DNA from: Haplomitrium mnioides
Lineage: Eukaryota > Marchantiophyta > Haplomitriopsida > Calobryales
Length of the DNA: 25,758 nucleotides
NCBI GenBank assembly: GCA_049999725.1
Contig: JBNGIS010008386.1
Location: forward strand, 1-25,758
Direction of reading: 5' to 3'
Positions 9,181 to 18,826 of the stretch are shown here, one piece after another. Below the pieces are notes generated by a model. It had not been told where the DNA came from. It was given only the letters and a program-made list of their open reading frames with translations, and did not search any database. The first letter of the stretch is position 1. Each line of letters opens with the position of its first letter. The translations under genes were made by a program, and so were the position numbers.

Positions 9181-12012
9181 GTACATTATTTGGATTTTCA
9201 TACATGCATATTGGACAAACATATCATTGTTTTCATGATATACATGTACTTCATTTGGATTTTTATCATACATGTTGGATAGAGAGGTTGTTATTTTTAT
9301 AGGATAGTGTAAGTAATTTGGATTTTCATTTATAGTGCTTGTTGTGTCATTATATGTGTGCACCTTTGGATTTTCATGGATGCATGTATGTTGTGGTATA
9401 GTTATATGTCATTTGGATTTTTATGCATCTTGGACAATGTTCTTGTTTTTAGAGTATATACTTACTTAATTTTAGCTTTCATGCATGGTCATCATTTGGA
9501 CTTGCATGCATATATATGTTGTGGAGTATTTGTATGTCATTTGGATTTTCATCTGTCTTGAACAATGTTATTGTTTCTAGAATATATGTGTACATAATTT
9601 CTCCTTTCATGCATTGCCATAGTATATATGCACCTTATTTGGATTTTCATGCATATATGTAGGTTGTGGTTACTCATTTGGATTTTCATGTGTCTTGGAC
9701 AATGTCATTGTTTCATAGTACGTATGTACATAAGTAATTTTAGCATGGTCATGGTGTAAGACAACCTCCTTTGAATTTCATGCATGGTCATGGTATAAGA
9801 CAACCTCCTTTGAATTTTCATGTGTATATGTGTGTTGCAGTATACTTTCAAGTCATTTGAATTTTCATGCATCTTAGACAATGCTATTGTTAAAGTATAT
9901 GTGTTAGAGTATAAGTGTATCTAGTTTTAGCTTTTATGTATAATCATGGAACATATGTGTTGTGGTGTACTTGTATGTCATTTGGATTTTCATGCGTTTT
10001 GGACAATGCCATTGTTTTTAGAGTATATGTGTATGCAATTTTAACTTTCAAGCATAGTCATGTATACATGCACCTCATTTGGATTTTCATGGATATATAT
10101 GTTGTGGTATACTTGTACATCATATAGATTTTCATGCGTATGGGATAATATAGTTTTTTTTTAAAGTATATGTGTATGTAATTTTAGCTTTCATGCATGG
10201 TCATGGTATGGGTGCACCTTATCTGGATTTTCATGCATATGTGTGTTGTAGAATACTTGCATATATGTGTGTCTTATAATACTTGTATGTCATTTAGATT
10301 TTCATGCGTGTTGGACAATGTTGTTGTTTTTAGAGATTTTCATGCATATATATGTGTTGTAGTATACTTGTATGCCACTTAGGTTTTCATGCATCTTGGA
10401 CCAATGTTGTTGTTTTTAGAGAGTATATGTGTTTAATTTTAGCTTTCATGCATGTTCATAGTATACATGCACTTAATTTAGATTTTCATGTATATCTTGT
10501 GTTGTGAAATACTTTTATGTATTTAGATTTTCATGTGTCTTGAACAATGTCATTGTTTTTAAAGTATAGATGGAAGTAGTTTTAGATTTTAGACATAGTC
10601 ATGGTATACATTCACCTCATTTGGATTTTTCATGCATACATATAGTATACTTTCATGTCATTTGGATTTTCATATATTTAATACAATGTCGTTGTTTTTA
10701 AGTATACAAGTCATTTGGATTTTCATACATTTAGTACAATGTTGTTGTTTTTAGAGTATACGTGTACATAGCTTGCTTTAGCTTTCATGCATGGTCATGG
10801 TGTACATGCACCTTATTTGGATTTTATGCATACATGTGTGTTGTAGTATATTGAATGTCATTTGGATTTTTATGCATCTTTAACAATATTGTTGTTTTTA
10901 AAGTATATGTAAAAGCAATTTTAGCTTTCAATTATTGTTTTTAAGTATATGTGCATATAATTTTAGCTTTTATGCATGGTTATAGTATACATACACCTCA
11001 TTTGGATTTTCATGCATACATTTGCATTGTGGTACATTTGTACGTAATTTGAATTTTTATGCATCTTGGACAATTTTGTTGTTGTCATTTGGATTTTGCA
11101 TCCTAATAAATGACGTTGTTTTCTAATATATATGTGTACATAATTTTAGCTTTCATGCATGGTCATGGTGTACCTGTAGTCATGGTGTACGTGCACTCAT
11201 TTGGACTTTCATGCATACATGTGTATGTCAACTTTAGTTTTTATGCATGGTCATGGTATGCACGCCCCTTATTTGGATTTTCATGCATGCATGTGTGTGT
11301 TGTGGCATTCTTGTACGTCATTTGCATCATATGTATCTTGGACAATATTGTTGTTTTTAAGGTCTATGTGTACATAGTTTTAGCTTTCACACATGGTCAT
11401 GGTACATGTGCACCTCATTTGGATTTTCATTTGTGTTTGGATAGTATCATTGTTTGTAGAGTATATGTGTATGTAATTTTAGCTTTCATACATGGTTATG
11501 ATATACATACACCTCATTTGGATTTTCATACATACTTGTTTTTATAGTATATATGTATATAATTTTAGCTTTCATGCATGGTTATGGTATATATACATCT
11601 CAATTGGATATTTATGCATACATATGGTGTTTATATATATTCGGCATGCTTGTATATCATTTTGAATTTCATGCATATTAAATAGCATTGTTTTTTTAAA
11701 TATATATGTATGTAATTTTAGCTTTCATCTATGGTCACGGCATATATGCACCTCATTTGGATTTTCATACATATGTGTGTTGTGATATACTTCTACTTCA
11801 TTTAGATTTTCATGTCTCTTGGATAATATACTTTTTTAAGAGTGTATGTGTATGTAATTTTAGCTTTCATGCATTGTGCTACGTCTTATGGTATACAAAT
11901 ATGTTTTCATGGTCTTAGACAAAGAGGTCATAATTGTTTTCAAGGTGTGCGTATGCAATTTGGATTATCATGCATGAATCTATGCCATGGTGTATATGGA
12001 CATCATTTAGAT

Positions 12013-12016
<4 letters not shown>

Positions 12017-12063
<47 letters not shown>

Positions 12064-12073
12064 NNNNNNNNNN

Positions 12074-12120
<47 letters not shown>
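12017..12120. repeat. (AT)n microsatellite with internal 10-N gap
   Basis: AT dinucleotides run from 12017 to 12063 and from 12074 to 12120, separated by ten N at 12064-12073. Satellite sequence flanks both sides. The perfect alternation is self-complementary and may extrude a cruciform. The assembled length should not be trusted. Confidence 0.95.
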
Positions 12121-12123
<3 letters not shown>

Positions 12124-12345
12124 AAATATATAAAATTTATTTAATAGATAAAGAGGTAGTTGTTTTCATAGTATAAGTATATGTAATTTGAACTTTCATG
12201 CAAGGTGCTAGCTGTAAGTAATTTTGATTTTCATGCATGCATTTCTATCATTGTATATGTGTATTTCACTTGGATTTTTTCATTGGTTTTGGATTTTTGG
12301 TATATTGTATGTCATTTGGATTTTTTTTCATTGCATTGCATGGTA

Positions 12346-12809
12346 TAGGTATATGTTTGGTCTCGACAAGGCATGGGGAACCCTAACTCATGTGAGTTGT
12401 AGCACAATTCTAACTTGTAGGCTTATAATGGAACAACGGAACTCTTAAAAAGTGTATGGGAGAGATAGCTTGCTTCATAACAATTCAATAGTATCGACAC
12501 AAATAGCTTTCACGCTTTCTAGGAGTCCTATTGCTTGGGCTATCTATGAGAGTTTTCTCGGTCATTGTGGTAGTAGCTTCCACAAGAAACATGAGTGGCC
12601 CTGAGGGTGCTTTCTTGTCCCTCATGACCAGTGTAGGACCTGCAAACAAATTTTGGATAGGGCTGGTCTTTGTGTGCTGTGAAGGTATGAGATGGTTTGA
12701 GAGAATTTTAATGAGTTTAGATCCCTGTCATAGAATGGGATGCATTTTGATGAAGTATGGAGAAGACTTAGAAGTTATTAGGATAAACTTAGATTTGATC
12801 GGTTTTCTT
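12346..12809. other. Non-coding stretch, nothing recognised
   Basis: The satellite stops near 12345. A 93-codon plus frame at 12531-12812 has no family resemblance that I recognise and no supporting context. I see no repeat or regulatory structure. Confidence 0.4.
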
Positions 12810-13800
12810 TAATATGTGTAGAATTGAGTACAGAGTAAATTGTGTTCTTATTAGAAATTTTTAGAAGCTAATATTTTATACAGGGATATAATAGTGCTTA
12901 AGTAATTAGTACCAATTTACAGATTTTGAAGTGAAAAAGCTCTTGTAAACCAGAAGTTATAACCGGTCAAAGTTACAAAAGGGAGCAGAAAAGTCAAAAC
13001 AGAGAGTATCTACAAATTAGAAAATACAAATACTATTATATAGGTAGAAAGCTTACTTAATAAGCTTTTCAACAAGGTATAGTACAAGCAAATTGACTTA
13101 GTATTAATGATTTTATAGAGATTCTTCTAGAATAGACTAAAGAGGAGAAAAGTCAAGAAAAGTCAATTTGTTCTTTGACTTATTCTTTGAGGGAATCTTG
13201 AAGTATCATCTTAGGAATTGTTTGTAGGGACAAATACAAGGTAGAAAAGTCTTGGACCAATTGTTGAGATTCTTTGAAAAGAGAAGCTCCAAATGAGAAG
13301 CTTCTTCTTGAAGAAGAAAACAAAAGGAGCAGATACTTGAGGAGCACTTGTAGGAATTAATAATTAAAGAGATAATCACCATAGATTCTTTACCTAGGGT
13401 GATAGAGTATTTAGTTTTACTCCTAGTAACTATCTAGACTAGTATATAAGGAGGAGGAGAAGAGAGGAGAGGAGGTTGAGCTTGAGCTTGAGTTTGGACT
13501 TGTTTTTTTTTTTCATTTGGAGATTTTAGTTTTGAGAGTTGTGAGAGACCTTTGGAGAAGCGCTTGGAGGAGCTCTTGGAGGAGCTACTTTGAAGACTCA
13601 TTGGAGGGCAAGCACTTGAGGATTAATCTCTCATAGAGTGAGGAGTGTGTTGAGAGTTAGAAGGGTGAGAGCAAGAGTGTTTTGTGTGAGAGCATTTGGA
13701 GTAAAGAGTGAGGATTTCCACAATATTTTTTTATTGAGTATTCTTTCTTTGTAGAATTTTTTGTGTATTGATGATTGCAGCCACACTTCAACCCACCTCT
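12810..13800 (+). other. LTR-like or promoter-like segment with TATA box
   Basis: AT-rich sequence leads into a good TATA box (13443-13450), a purine-rich run GGAGGAGGAGAAGAGAGGAG starting near 13451, and G-rich, leader-like sequence with GAG/GGAG repeats to about 13700. This U3-TATA-leader layout is typical of plant LTRs, so a solo LTR is possible. I found no second copy, no clear TG...CA ends and no adjacent PBS, so the call is weak. Confidence 0.3.
13443..13450 (+). promoter_or_regulatory. Candidate TATA box
   Basis: TATATAAG sits between AT-rich upstream sequence and a purine-rich downstream leader. It fits a plant core promoter, most likely that of a solo LTR. Confidence 0.4.
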
Positions 13801-14593
13801 CATATTCAATGTGCACTCAACATCAAAGTCACATGAGGAGAAACCGGCGAAGCGTCTAACTTCACAGTGCATGACTGAATTTTGGTTCACATTCGGGTAG
13901 GAATGACAATAACCAAAAGAAATAAAACACAAGCATATGATTTTAATTGAGTTGTAAAATAGAAAGCTCAACAATACTCAAGACATACAAACACAAAATA
14001 TCCAAATGAAAGAGATGTATGCTAAATGATAAAGAACAAATAAATACATGCCAAGTCATGGGCCAATACTCGTGTTTTCCAAATCACAACAAGAGTCAAC
14101 AACTTCAAATTTGTCCCCTTTAAGGAAAGGCAGAACTCTCACACTCAACTTCAAATTTGTCCCCTCCAAGGTAAGGCAAAACTCTCACACTACCACAACA
14201 TACAAAATACCACATAACTTCTTTTGTAGAAGGTGCATACATAAAACACCCAAACATGAAAGGAACTAAGCTTTTACACACAAGTAAACAAAAATTACGC
14301 ATGCACACAATACAAATTTTTTAATTGTTTTCTTGTACCTTTGCCACTAGCCAGATGGATCCAACCTTCGGAGTGAATCTCATATTCTTGAGCCAATTGG
14401 TACCCTTGTGAAGTCTTCTTCTTTAAACACCTTGGACTACGTTCTTCTTCTTCCTCCAACCTTTGTCCACCACCAGATCTCTATGTCCAGCAATACTCCT
14501 CTCCTCCCACCTTACTCCTATAGCCTAACCTAATTATCCCTTCATACACAATCAAAATTTGATCACCTTGATGGTACTGAATCCTTCCACACT
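13801..14593. other. Non-coding stretch with one tandem duplication
   Basis: Apart from the 46-bp duplication at 14100-14191, I see no gene or mobile-element domain. A minus-strand frame (13657-13974) begins with a hydrophobic run and holds several Cys, but it spans both this stretch and the LTR-like segment and is not convincing. Confidence 0.35.
14100..14191. repeat. 46-bp tandem duplication
   Basis: Copies at 14100-14145 and 14146-14191 abut exactly. Both begin CAACTTCAAATTTGTCCCC and end AACTCTCACACT. They differ at only a few positions, so the duplication is fairly recent. Confidence 0.93.
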
Positions 14594-14722
14594 AGCTTGG
14601 CTTTGTCCTAAACACCAAATGCTCATGAAAAATTTCTACCTTTATTTTACTTTCTCTAGCTTTGCTTTGTCCTAAACACCAAATGCTCATCACAAATTGC
14701 TACCTTTTCTTTTACTTTCTCT
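14594..14722. repeat. 64/65-bp tandem duplication
   Basis: Copies at 14594-14657 and 14658-14722 abut. Both contain CTTTGTCCTAAACACCAAAT followed by GCTCAT and end in TTTTACTTTCTCT. There are several substitutions and one indel between them. Confidence 0.92.
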
Positions 14723-15815
14723 AACCATCCATTCTTCTTTTCTGTCTTCTGTTTCTCCTTCTAATCTTCCATCATTCACCATCTAATTTCCCCCTCCTAA
14801 TAATTAACTTTCTTTCCTTCTTTATTTAATTGGCTCCTTCCATATCATCTCCACCAATTATCTTCCTTATCCAATTCGTCTTCCTTGAGTATCCTTATAT
14901 TGTTCTTTCTTTCCACCTTCCTACTACACCATTTCTCATCTCACATAGAATCTATCCATCCCCTCTGTGAGGCTCAACAAGCCTCCAATGTTCTATCTAA
15001 TCGCTATAAAAAGTTAATTGTCTTCCACCTTTCTAATCCAACTTTACTCTGCTTTTCTATACATGCTGAATTCACATCTACCCCAATGGATCTTTTCTTA
15101 ATTAAAAAATTTCTAACTTCTACCCTTGTATCTTCATCCCACTATTGAGAGAGCCTCTTCATCATGACTTACCCCTTTAAAACATTCTCACATTCCCCTC
15201 ATTTCTTATTTTCCCTCCTCACATACTTAGACGCAACTACACTCATAATCCATTCCCACTCTATTCTCATCTTGGGGATAGAGTTTTCGTGCAGGTGTCG
15301 AGGTGCAACCCTTCACCATGCGATCGACTTCTATCATAAGGGCACATTGAAGGCCAACGATTGGAGAATAGGCATAGGCTCGAGGGGACTTGACACCATC
15401 CTCAATGTCAATTGGCAAGACTTTTTTTCTGTTGCGTGGTGATCCCTCCTCTCACTGGATGTAGCAACAAATCCAACTAGGATATACACCCCCAGGACTC
15501 TTGTTTTTCTACGGGACGCTCCATCCACTCCTTCATCAAAGAACCACTTTTCACCACATGTGGTGCCATACAAGACAGAGGGGGTTGATCAAATATGATG
15601 AACCTCCTTCTTTTTATTTCATTATGCCCAAACCCATACTGTGGGAAATTTTGGTTCTCTTTAATTGTGACCGTTTGATGTAATCACTCTATCTCAACCA
15701 TCCTTTTAACTTGATTTTCCCACTTGGCTAGTAGTTTAGTGTTAACAAATAAAATTTAATATTTAGTATTAAATTTGGTGTTTTCTCTAAATCCAAATCA
15801 CAAATCCACTTATAC

Positions 15816-15818
<3 letters not shown>
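14723..15818. other. Pyrimidine-rich non-coding stretch, possibly 3' flank or LTR of element E
   Basis: The plus strand is C/T-rich, especially 14730-15240. The frames at 14885-15148 and 15164-15442 resemble no family I know. By position, the 3' LTR of element E should lie somewhere between here and 16300, but no LTR ends or second copy can be shown. Confidence 0.3.
15552..15565. repeat. Perfect 14-bp palindrome with E-box core
   Basis: CACCACATGTGGTG is its own reverse complement and contains CACATGTG. A symmetric site of this kind could bind a dimeric bHLH or NAC-type factor, but there is no promoter context to support that. Confidence 0.5.

Positions 15819-15847
<29 letters not shown>
15819..15847. 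repeat. (AC)n microsatellite
   Basis: About 14 uninterrupted AC dinucleotides. Confidence 0.95.
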
Positions 15848-15849
<2 letters not shown>

Positions 15850-16319
15850 ACTTACACGGGGAGATTTTTATTTTTTTATGAATTGTCGCTTTTTCGACTT
15901 GGTTGTCTTAGTTGTTGCTGCTTGGAGTTGGCTCGATAGTTGCATTTGTTCTCATAATTAAATTTCTAAATTCTAGAGAAATTATGATATATTCCAATTT
16001 CAATATCTTTGGCGTTATTTCCTATATACTTGGATGGTGTTCGTTGTTCGTCGTTGTTGTCTTCAATGTCACTGTTGTCTCTCTTTTCGTGCTCCTTTCC
16101 TCTTCTATAGGCTCCTTGTACGCACCTTGACTTCCCATCTTGGCCTCTAATAGATCTTTCAGTTCAATCCTGAGTGTCCCATGCAAAGAATATAGCTTGG
16201 CCTCAATCTGGAACTCCCAAGGATGGGCAACGGTTTGGTGGCAGGAAATAGAATACAAGAGAGAGGGACTGATGAAACAAGGAGTAGAACATAACAAAAA
16301 CACCTCCAAATGAGATAGA
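15848..16319 (-). other. Region downstream of element E integrase, unassigned
   Basis: On the minus strand a frame ending at 16022 reads a charged tail (LRIELKDLLEAKMGSQG, then Glu/Lys/Thr-rich). It directly follows the integrase end in the element's direction and might be a decayed C-terminal extension. No chromodomain or membrane segment is visible. Confidence 0.25.
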
Positions 16320-17165
16320 TCACACACAATATAACTTAACATGGTTGGCATTCACAAGGGCAACAAAAGCAGTACCATCTAATGTGGAAAGGTTCAGATA
16401 GCCATGAGGATGGACAATAGTCACCCTGTACAGGCCGGACCAGTGTGAGGTAAACTTTGGACCAAACTTCAAGAATCCTACATAAAAAACTAGAACAAGA
16501 TCATTAACCTCATACGTCTTCAACTTAATTTTTTTGTCATGTATGAGCTTGGTACAGTGTTGGTGTACAACGCGCAGGTCCGAGGCATGTATACAATTTT
16601 CTTGTAGACTTTCTAAGGTTGCAAGGCGGTGTTGGAGAGACTCCAAGGGTCCTAATTGATTGGCAATGGCAACACGCAAGGAAGGAATTTGGATCTCAAT
16701 AGGCAACAAAGCCTCTTGCCCATACACCAGATGGAACAATGTGAAACATGTGGCAATCTTGGTCATGGAGCGATAGGCCCACAAAGCTACAGGTAGATGC
16801 TCATCTAAATCCTTTCGATGATGAGAGACAATTTTGGTCAGAATAGCTTTGAGGATTTTGTTCGTGCTCTCAGCTTAGCCATTTGCTTCAGGATGGTATA
16901 GGGCAAATGTACGATGGTTGATTATGTACAAGGTTGTAAAGGCTTCAATAACCTCATTCAAAAAGTAGGTGCCATGGTTAGTGACCAACTCTAAGGGGCA
17001 TCCATATCTGGTCCAACACTTGGGAATACAAAAAGGAAGCAACATATATGGCATTATCTATAGGAAGTGCTATTAGTTGCTGCAAATATATATTGGCTTC
17101 TATGAGAGCGAGATGGTGGGGCAATGGGACCTATGAAATTGAGTCCCTATTTCTCAAATGCAAAT
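16320..17165 (-). pseudogene. Element E integrase: core and C-terminal domain, no zinc-binding domain
   Basis: The core starts near 17165 as FAFEK, TAG, GLNFIGPIAPPSRSHRSQ. The TAG replaces the usual Trp, and the first catalytic Asp is Asn (GLNF for GLDF). Further on, LELVTNHGTYF has Asn in place of the second catalytic Asp, while the Glu survives in NG, TAA, AESTN. From 16784 the C-terminal part is open for 154 codons: ALWAYRSMTKIATCF, LVYGQEALLPIEIQIPSL, KTYEVNDLVLVFY, and a GPY/F-type block (HWSGLYRVTIVHPHGYLNL) ending HVKLYCV. The zinc-binding domain expected between RNase H and this core is absent, which implies an internal deletion near 17165-17200. Confidence 0.85.
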
Positions 17166-17199
17166 AATGGAAGGATGGGTATTAGGGAAGGAAGGATTA

Positions 17200-17560
17200 G
17201 TTTCTAGTTGCACATGTAATTGAAAATTGAACTCTTGAAAGAGAAGGATCTAGCAAGCCGAACGGCTAGTAAGATCATGTTTTTTTATAATGTACTTTAA
17301 AGAATTACGGTCTACAATAAAAATGAAAAGGTAGCCCAAAAAGTAATGTCAAAATTTTTGGATTGCATTAATCAGTCTGAGAGTCTCACGCTCAGTCACA
17401 TTATAGTTTCTCTCAGCTATGCTTAGCTGGCATCCATCATAATAGATAGGACATTCCTTTCCATCCTCGACTTGTGCCAAATGGTGCGTCTGTGGCAGTG
17501 GAGGAAGTGTACACCATAACAAAAAATGAGAGAGTCCAGTTGATGGGAGCTAGAAAAGGC
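17200..17560 (-). pseudogene. Element E RNase H remnant
   Basis: Reading right to left, VMVYTSSTATDA near 17510 replaces the usual VMVDASSTAIGA, so the first catalytic Asp is Tyr. ECPIYYDGCQLSIAERNYNV and TERETLRLINAIQKF follow, then FLGYLFIFIVDRNSLKYII with the DHNSLKY-type motif, and LLFQEFNFQLHVQ near 17220. A stop interrupts QKF.HYF and another precedes ILLFQEF. The sequence then breaks off before the HANADFLSR-type block and joins the integrase core directly. Confidence 0.78.
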
Positions 17561-17770
17561 AAGGAGGCCAATACATACTTCAAGGCCTGAAAAGCCTGTT
17601 GGCAGTCTTTAGACCAAACAAAGGGAAATGTATGCCTTGTCAACTAATAGAAAGAAGCGGCTATTTTTGGCATAGTTCAAGCAGTACGAGTGGTAATAGG
17701 TTGATTTTCCTAGAAAGTGTTGCAATTGCTTGACTGTTTGAGGCGGGGGAAGAGAGAGAATGATGTTGAT
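17437..17770 (-). pseudogene. Element E RT connection domain, cut by element 2
   Basis: This is the thumb/connection segment of a Ty3 reverse transcriptase. It reads LPPPQTVKQLQHFLGK from about 17755, then YYHSYCLNYAK, then an open frame from 17643 with HTFPFVWSKDCQQAFQALK and LASLPFLAPINW leading into RNase H. A small frame change occurs near 17660. The coding sense continues up to INIILSLPPP, exactly at the edge of element 2's LTR, which shows that RT was interrupted by the insertion rather than ending here. Confidence 0.85.
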
Positions 17771-18206
17771 TGTAAAAGAGTCTCAAAGACCAAATCCAAA
17801 TGAGTAAGAACTCATGGTGAACTCTAATAGAGTTCTTCAGCCAAAAGCAACTCAAAGTCCAAGCTAAGACCAAGAGTGCAAGCAAAAGCCAAGCAGCCAA
17901 AGAACCCAAGTGATTCGAGAGGAACTTCAGAATGAGGAATGGGGCTAAGAAGCCCTTCTATTTATACAAGAGAAGATGGTGTCATCCCTCTTTCTTCGCT
18001 TACAAGTTACTTCTATTTTCAGCCCTTAAGTTGACTCTCTACCAAAAGTGACTTTGAATGCAAGTAACCTAAAAGTGACTCTCCACCAAAAGTGACTTCA
18101 AAGGCAAGTAATCCAATCTTAACCCTAAAAGTGACTCACTACCACTTCCTTCACTCCTCTCTATTTTCTTATAAATAACACAACCTTATACTTGTACTAT
18201 TATATA
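17771..18206 (-). repeat. Element 2 3' LTR (left copy)
   Basis: It starts TGTAAAAGAG on the plus strand and ends TATATA just before the polypurine tract; the expected terminal CA has probably become TA. Its first 373 bp align without gaps to the right copy with about 22 differences by hand count. It contains a minus-strand TATA box (17959-17966) and several AAAAGTGACT motifs (18044, 18071, 18088, 18127). Confidence 0.92.
17959..17966 (-). promoter_or_regulatory. Element 2 LTR TATA box (left copy)
   Basis: TATTTATA on the plus strand gives TATAAATA on the minus strand, correctly oriented to drive element transcription. The same motif is kept in the right LTR at 22458-22465. Confidence 0.6.
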
Positions 18207-18219
18207 ATCCTCTCCTTCT
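18207..18219 (-). promoter_or_regulatory. Element 2 polypurine tract
   Basis: The minus strand reads AGAAGGAGAGGAT directly before the 3' LTR and overlaps the pol stop codon. It would prime plus-strand DNA synthesis. Its GGAGAGGAT end matches the GGGGGGAGGAT of element 3. Confidence 0.8.
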
Positions 18220-18826
18220 AGTCGATGACGTCCTCGTCATTGCCAAAACTTTTAAAAATTTTAATAGCTTCTTGAGCATTCTCAAGATTTGAAGAAGGTT
18301 CCCAAGTAGCATCATGAAGTGGATAGCCTTTCCACAAAACCTTGTATTGAACTTGTGGATGCCGCCTTTGCTTGATAACTCTTTTTGCCAAAATGCGGTC
18401 TACTTCAAATTCTTTATGATCATCAAGAACAATGGTTGGAGGAGGAAGTCGAACATGATTTGGAAAAGAAGATGGACTAGGAACAAAAGGCTTAAGTTTA
18501 GACACATGGAACACAAGATTAATCTTCATATGAAGAGGAAGATCAAGTTTATAAGATACGAGAAAAATAACCTGAGAAATAGATAAAGGACCAATCCAAG
18601 AAGGAGATAACTTACAGACTTGAGTATCTAAAGACAATGGAAGATTATAAGTGGATAACATAACTTGGTCATCTAAAACATAAGAGAAATCATGACGATG
18701 TTTATCGACAAATTGTTTTTGCCAACAAGGAAGATAAACGAGACAAAAAGAAAGAAAGATTAAGAATATTGGAAGACGAAGGAGAAAGCAAACCATCGGG
18801 AACAAGAGGATGTTGATCGGAGTCAA
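18218..18826 (-). pseudogene. Element 2 integrase C-terminus with chromodomain
   Basis: This is the last part of pol. It carries FVDKHRHDFSYVLDDQVML and LSPSWIGPLSIS (GPY/F module), then HMKINLVFHVSKLKPFVPS, the usual run-up to a chromodomain. The chromodomain follows: EFEVDRILAKRVIK, VQYKVLWKGYPLHDATWEP and NLENAQEAIKIF, with the aromatic and WEP positions that bind methylated histone tails in this family. It ends GNDEDVID and TAG at 18218-18220, overlapping the PPT. The first 30 or so residues of the open frame belong to a wrong frame; the true integrase enters by a frameshift near 18710-18800. Confidence 0.9.

Larger units (their letters stand above)
8637..12345. repeat. Degenerate satellite, composite unit about 145 bp, rich in CATGCAT
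   Basis: The block is a long, imperfect tandem array. The consensus unit runs CATTTGGATTTTCATGCAT, CTTGGACAATGTTGTTG, TTTTTAGAGTATATGTGTAC, ATAATTTTAGCTTTCATGC, a TCATGGTATACATGCACCT segment, a second CATTTGGATTTTCATGCAT, then ATATGTGTTGTGGTATACTT. Landmarks such as GTTTTTAGAGTATA recur near 9451, 9579, 10020, 10163, 10418, 10561, 10700 and 10900, mostly 127-148 bp apart, with some units shortened or lengthened. I count about thirty CATGCAT occurrences. Open frames across it are by-products of the repeat and are not annotated as genes. Confidence 0.85.
16320..17770 (-). mobile_element. Element E: truncated Ty3/gypsy element, oldest layer of the nest
   Basis: Reading on the minus strand from 17770 down to 16320 gives the RT connection, RNase H, integrase core and integrase C-terminal domain, with no chromodomain afterwards. 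The 5' part (gag, PR, most of RT) is missing because element 2 is inserted at 17770/17771, inside the RT reading frame just before LPPPQTVKQLQHFLGK. The five bases TTGAT at 17766-17770 are the predicted target-site duplication. The remainder should resume right of element 2, beyond this window. Confidence 0.85.

Noticed and set aside
8637-12176. Many plus-strand open frames with recurring HGHG, PHLDFH and VYVYVILAF peptides
   Set aside because: They are the satellite unit translated. Frames shift between units, the peptides are low-complexity, and there is no start or regulatory context.
12531-12812. 93-codon plus frame between the satellite and the LTR-like segment
   Set aside because: No recognisable domain and no supporting context; a chance open frame is the simplest reading.
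13657-13974. Minus-strand 105-codon frame with a hydrophobic start and several Cys, faintly like a secreted Cys-rich peptide
   Set aside because: Cys spacing fits no family firmly, it overlaps the LTR-like segment, and no promoter or homology can be shown.
14885-15442. Two plus frames with hydrophobic starts
   Set aside because: They translate a C/T-rich stretch, which naturally yields Leu/Ser/Phe-rich peptides; no family match.
17300-17770. Treating 17661-17909 as a gene
   Set aside because: The frame crosses the element E/element 2 junction and joins RT remnant to LTR sequence; it is a chance fusion.
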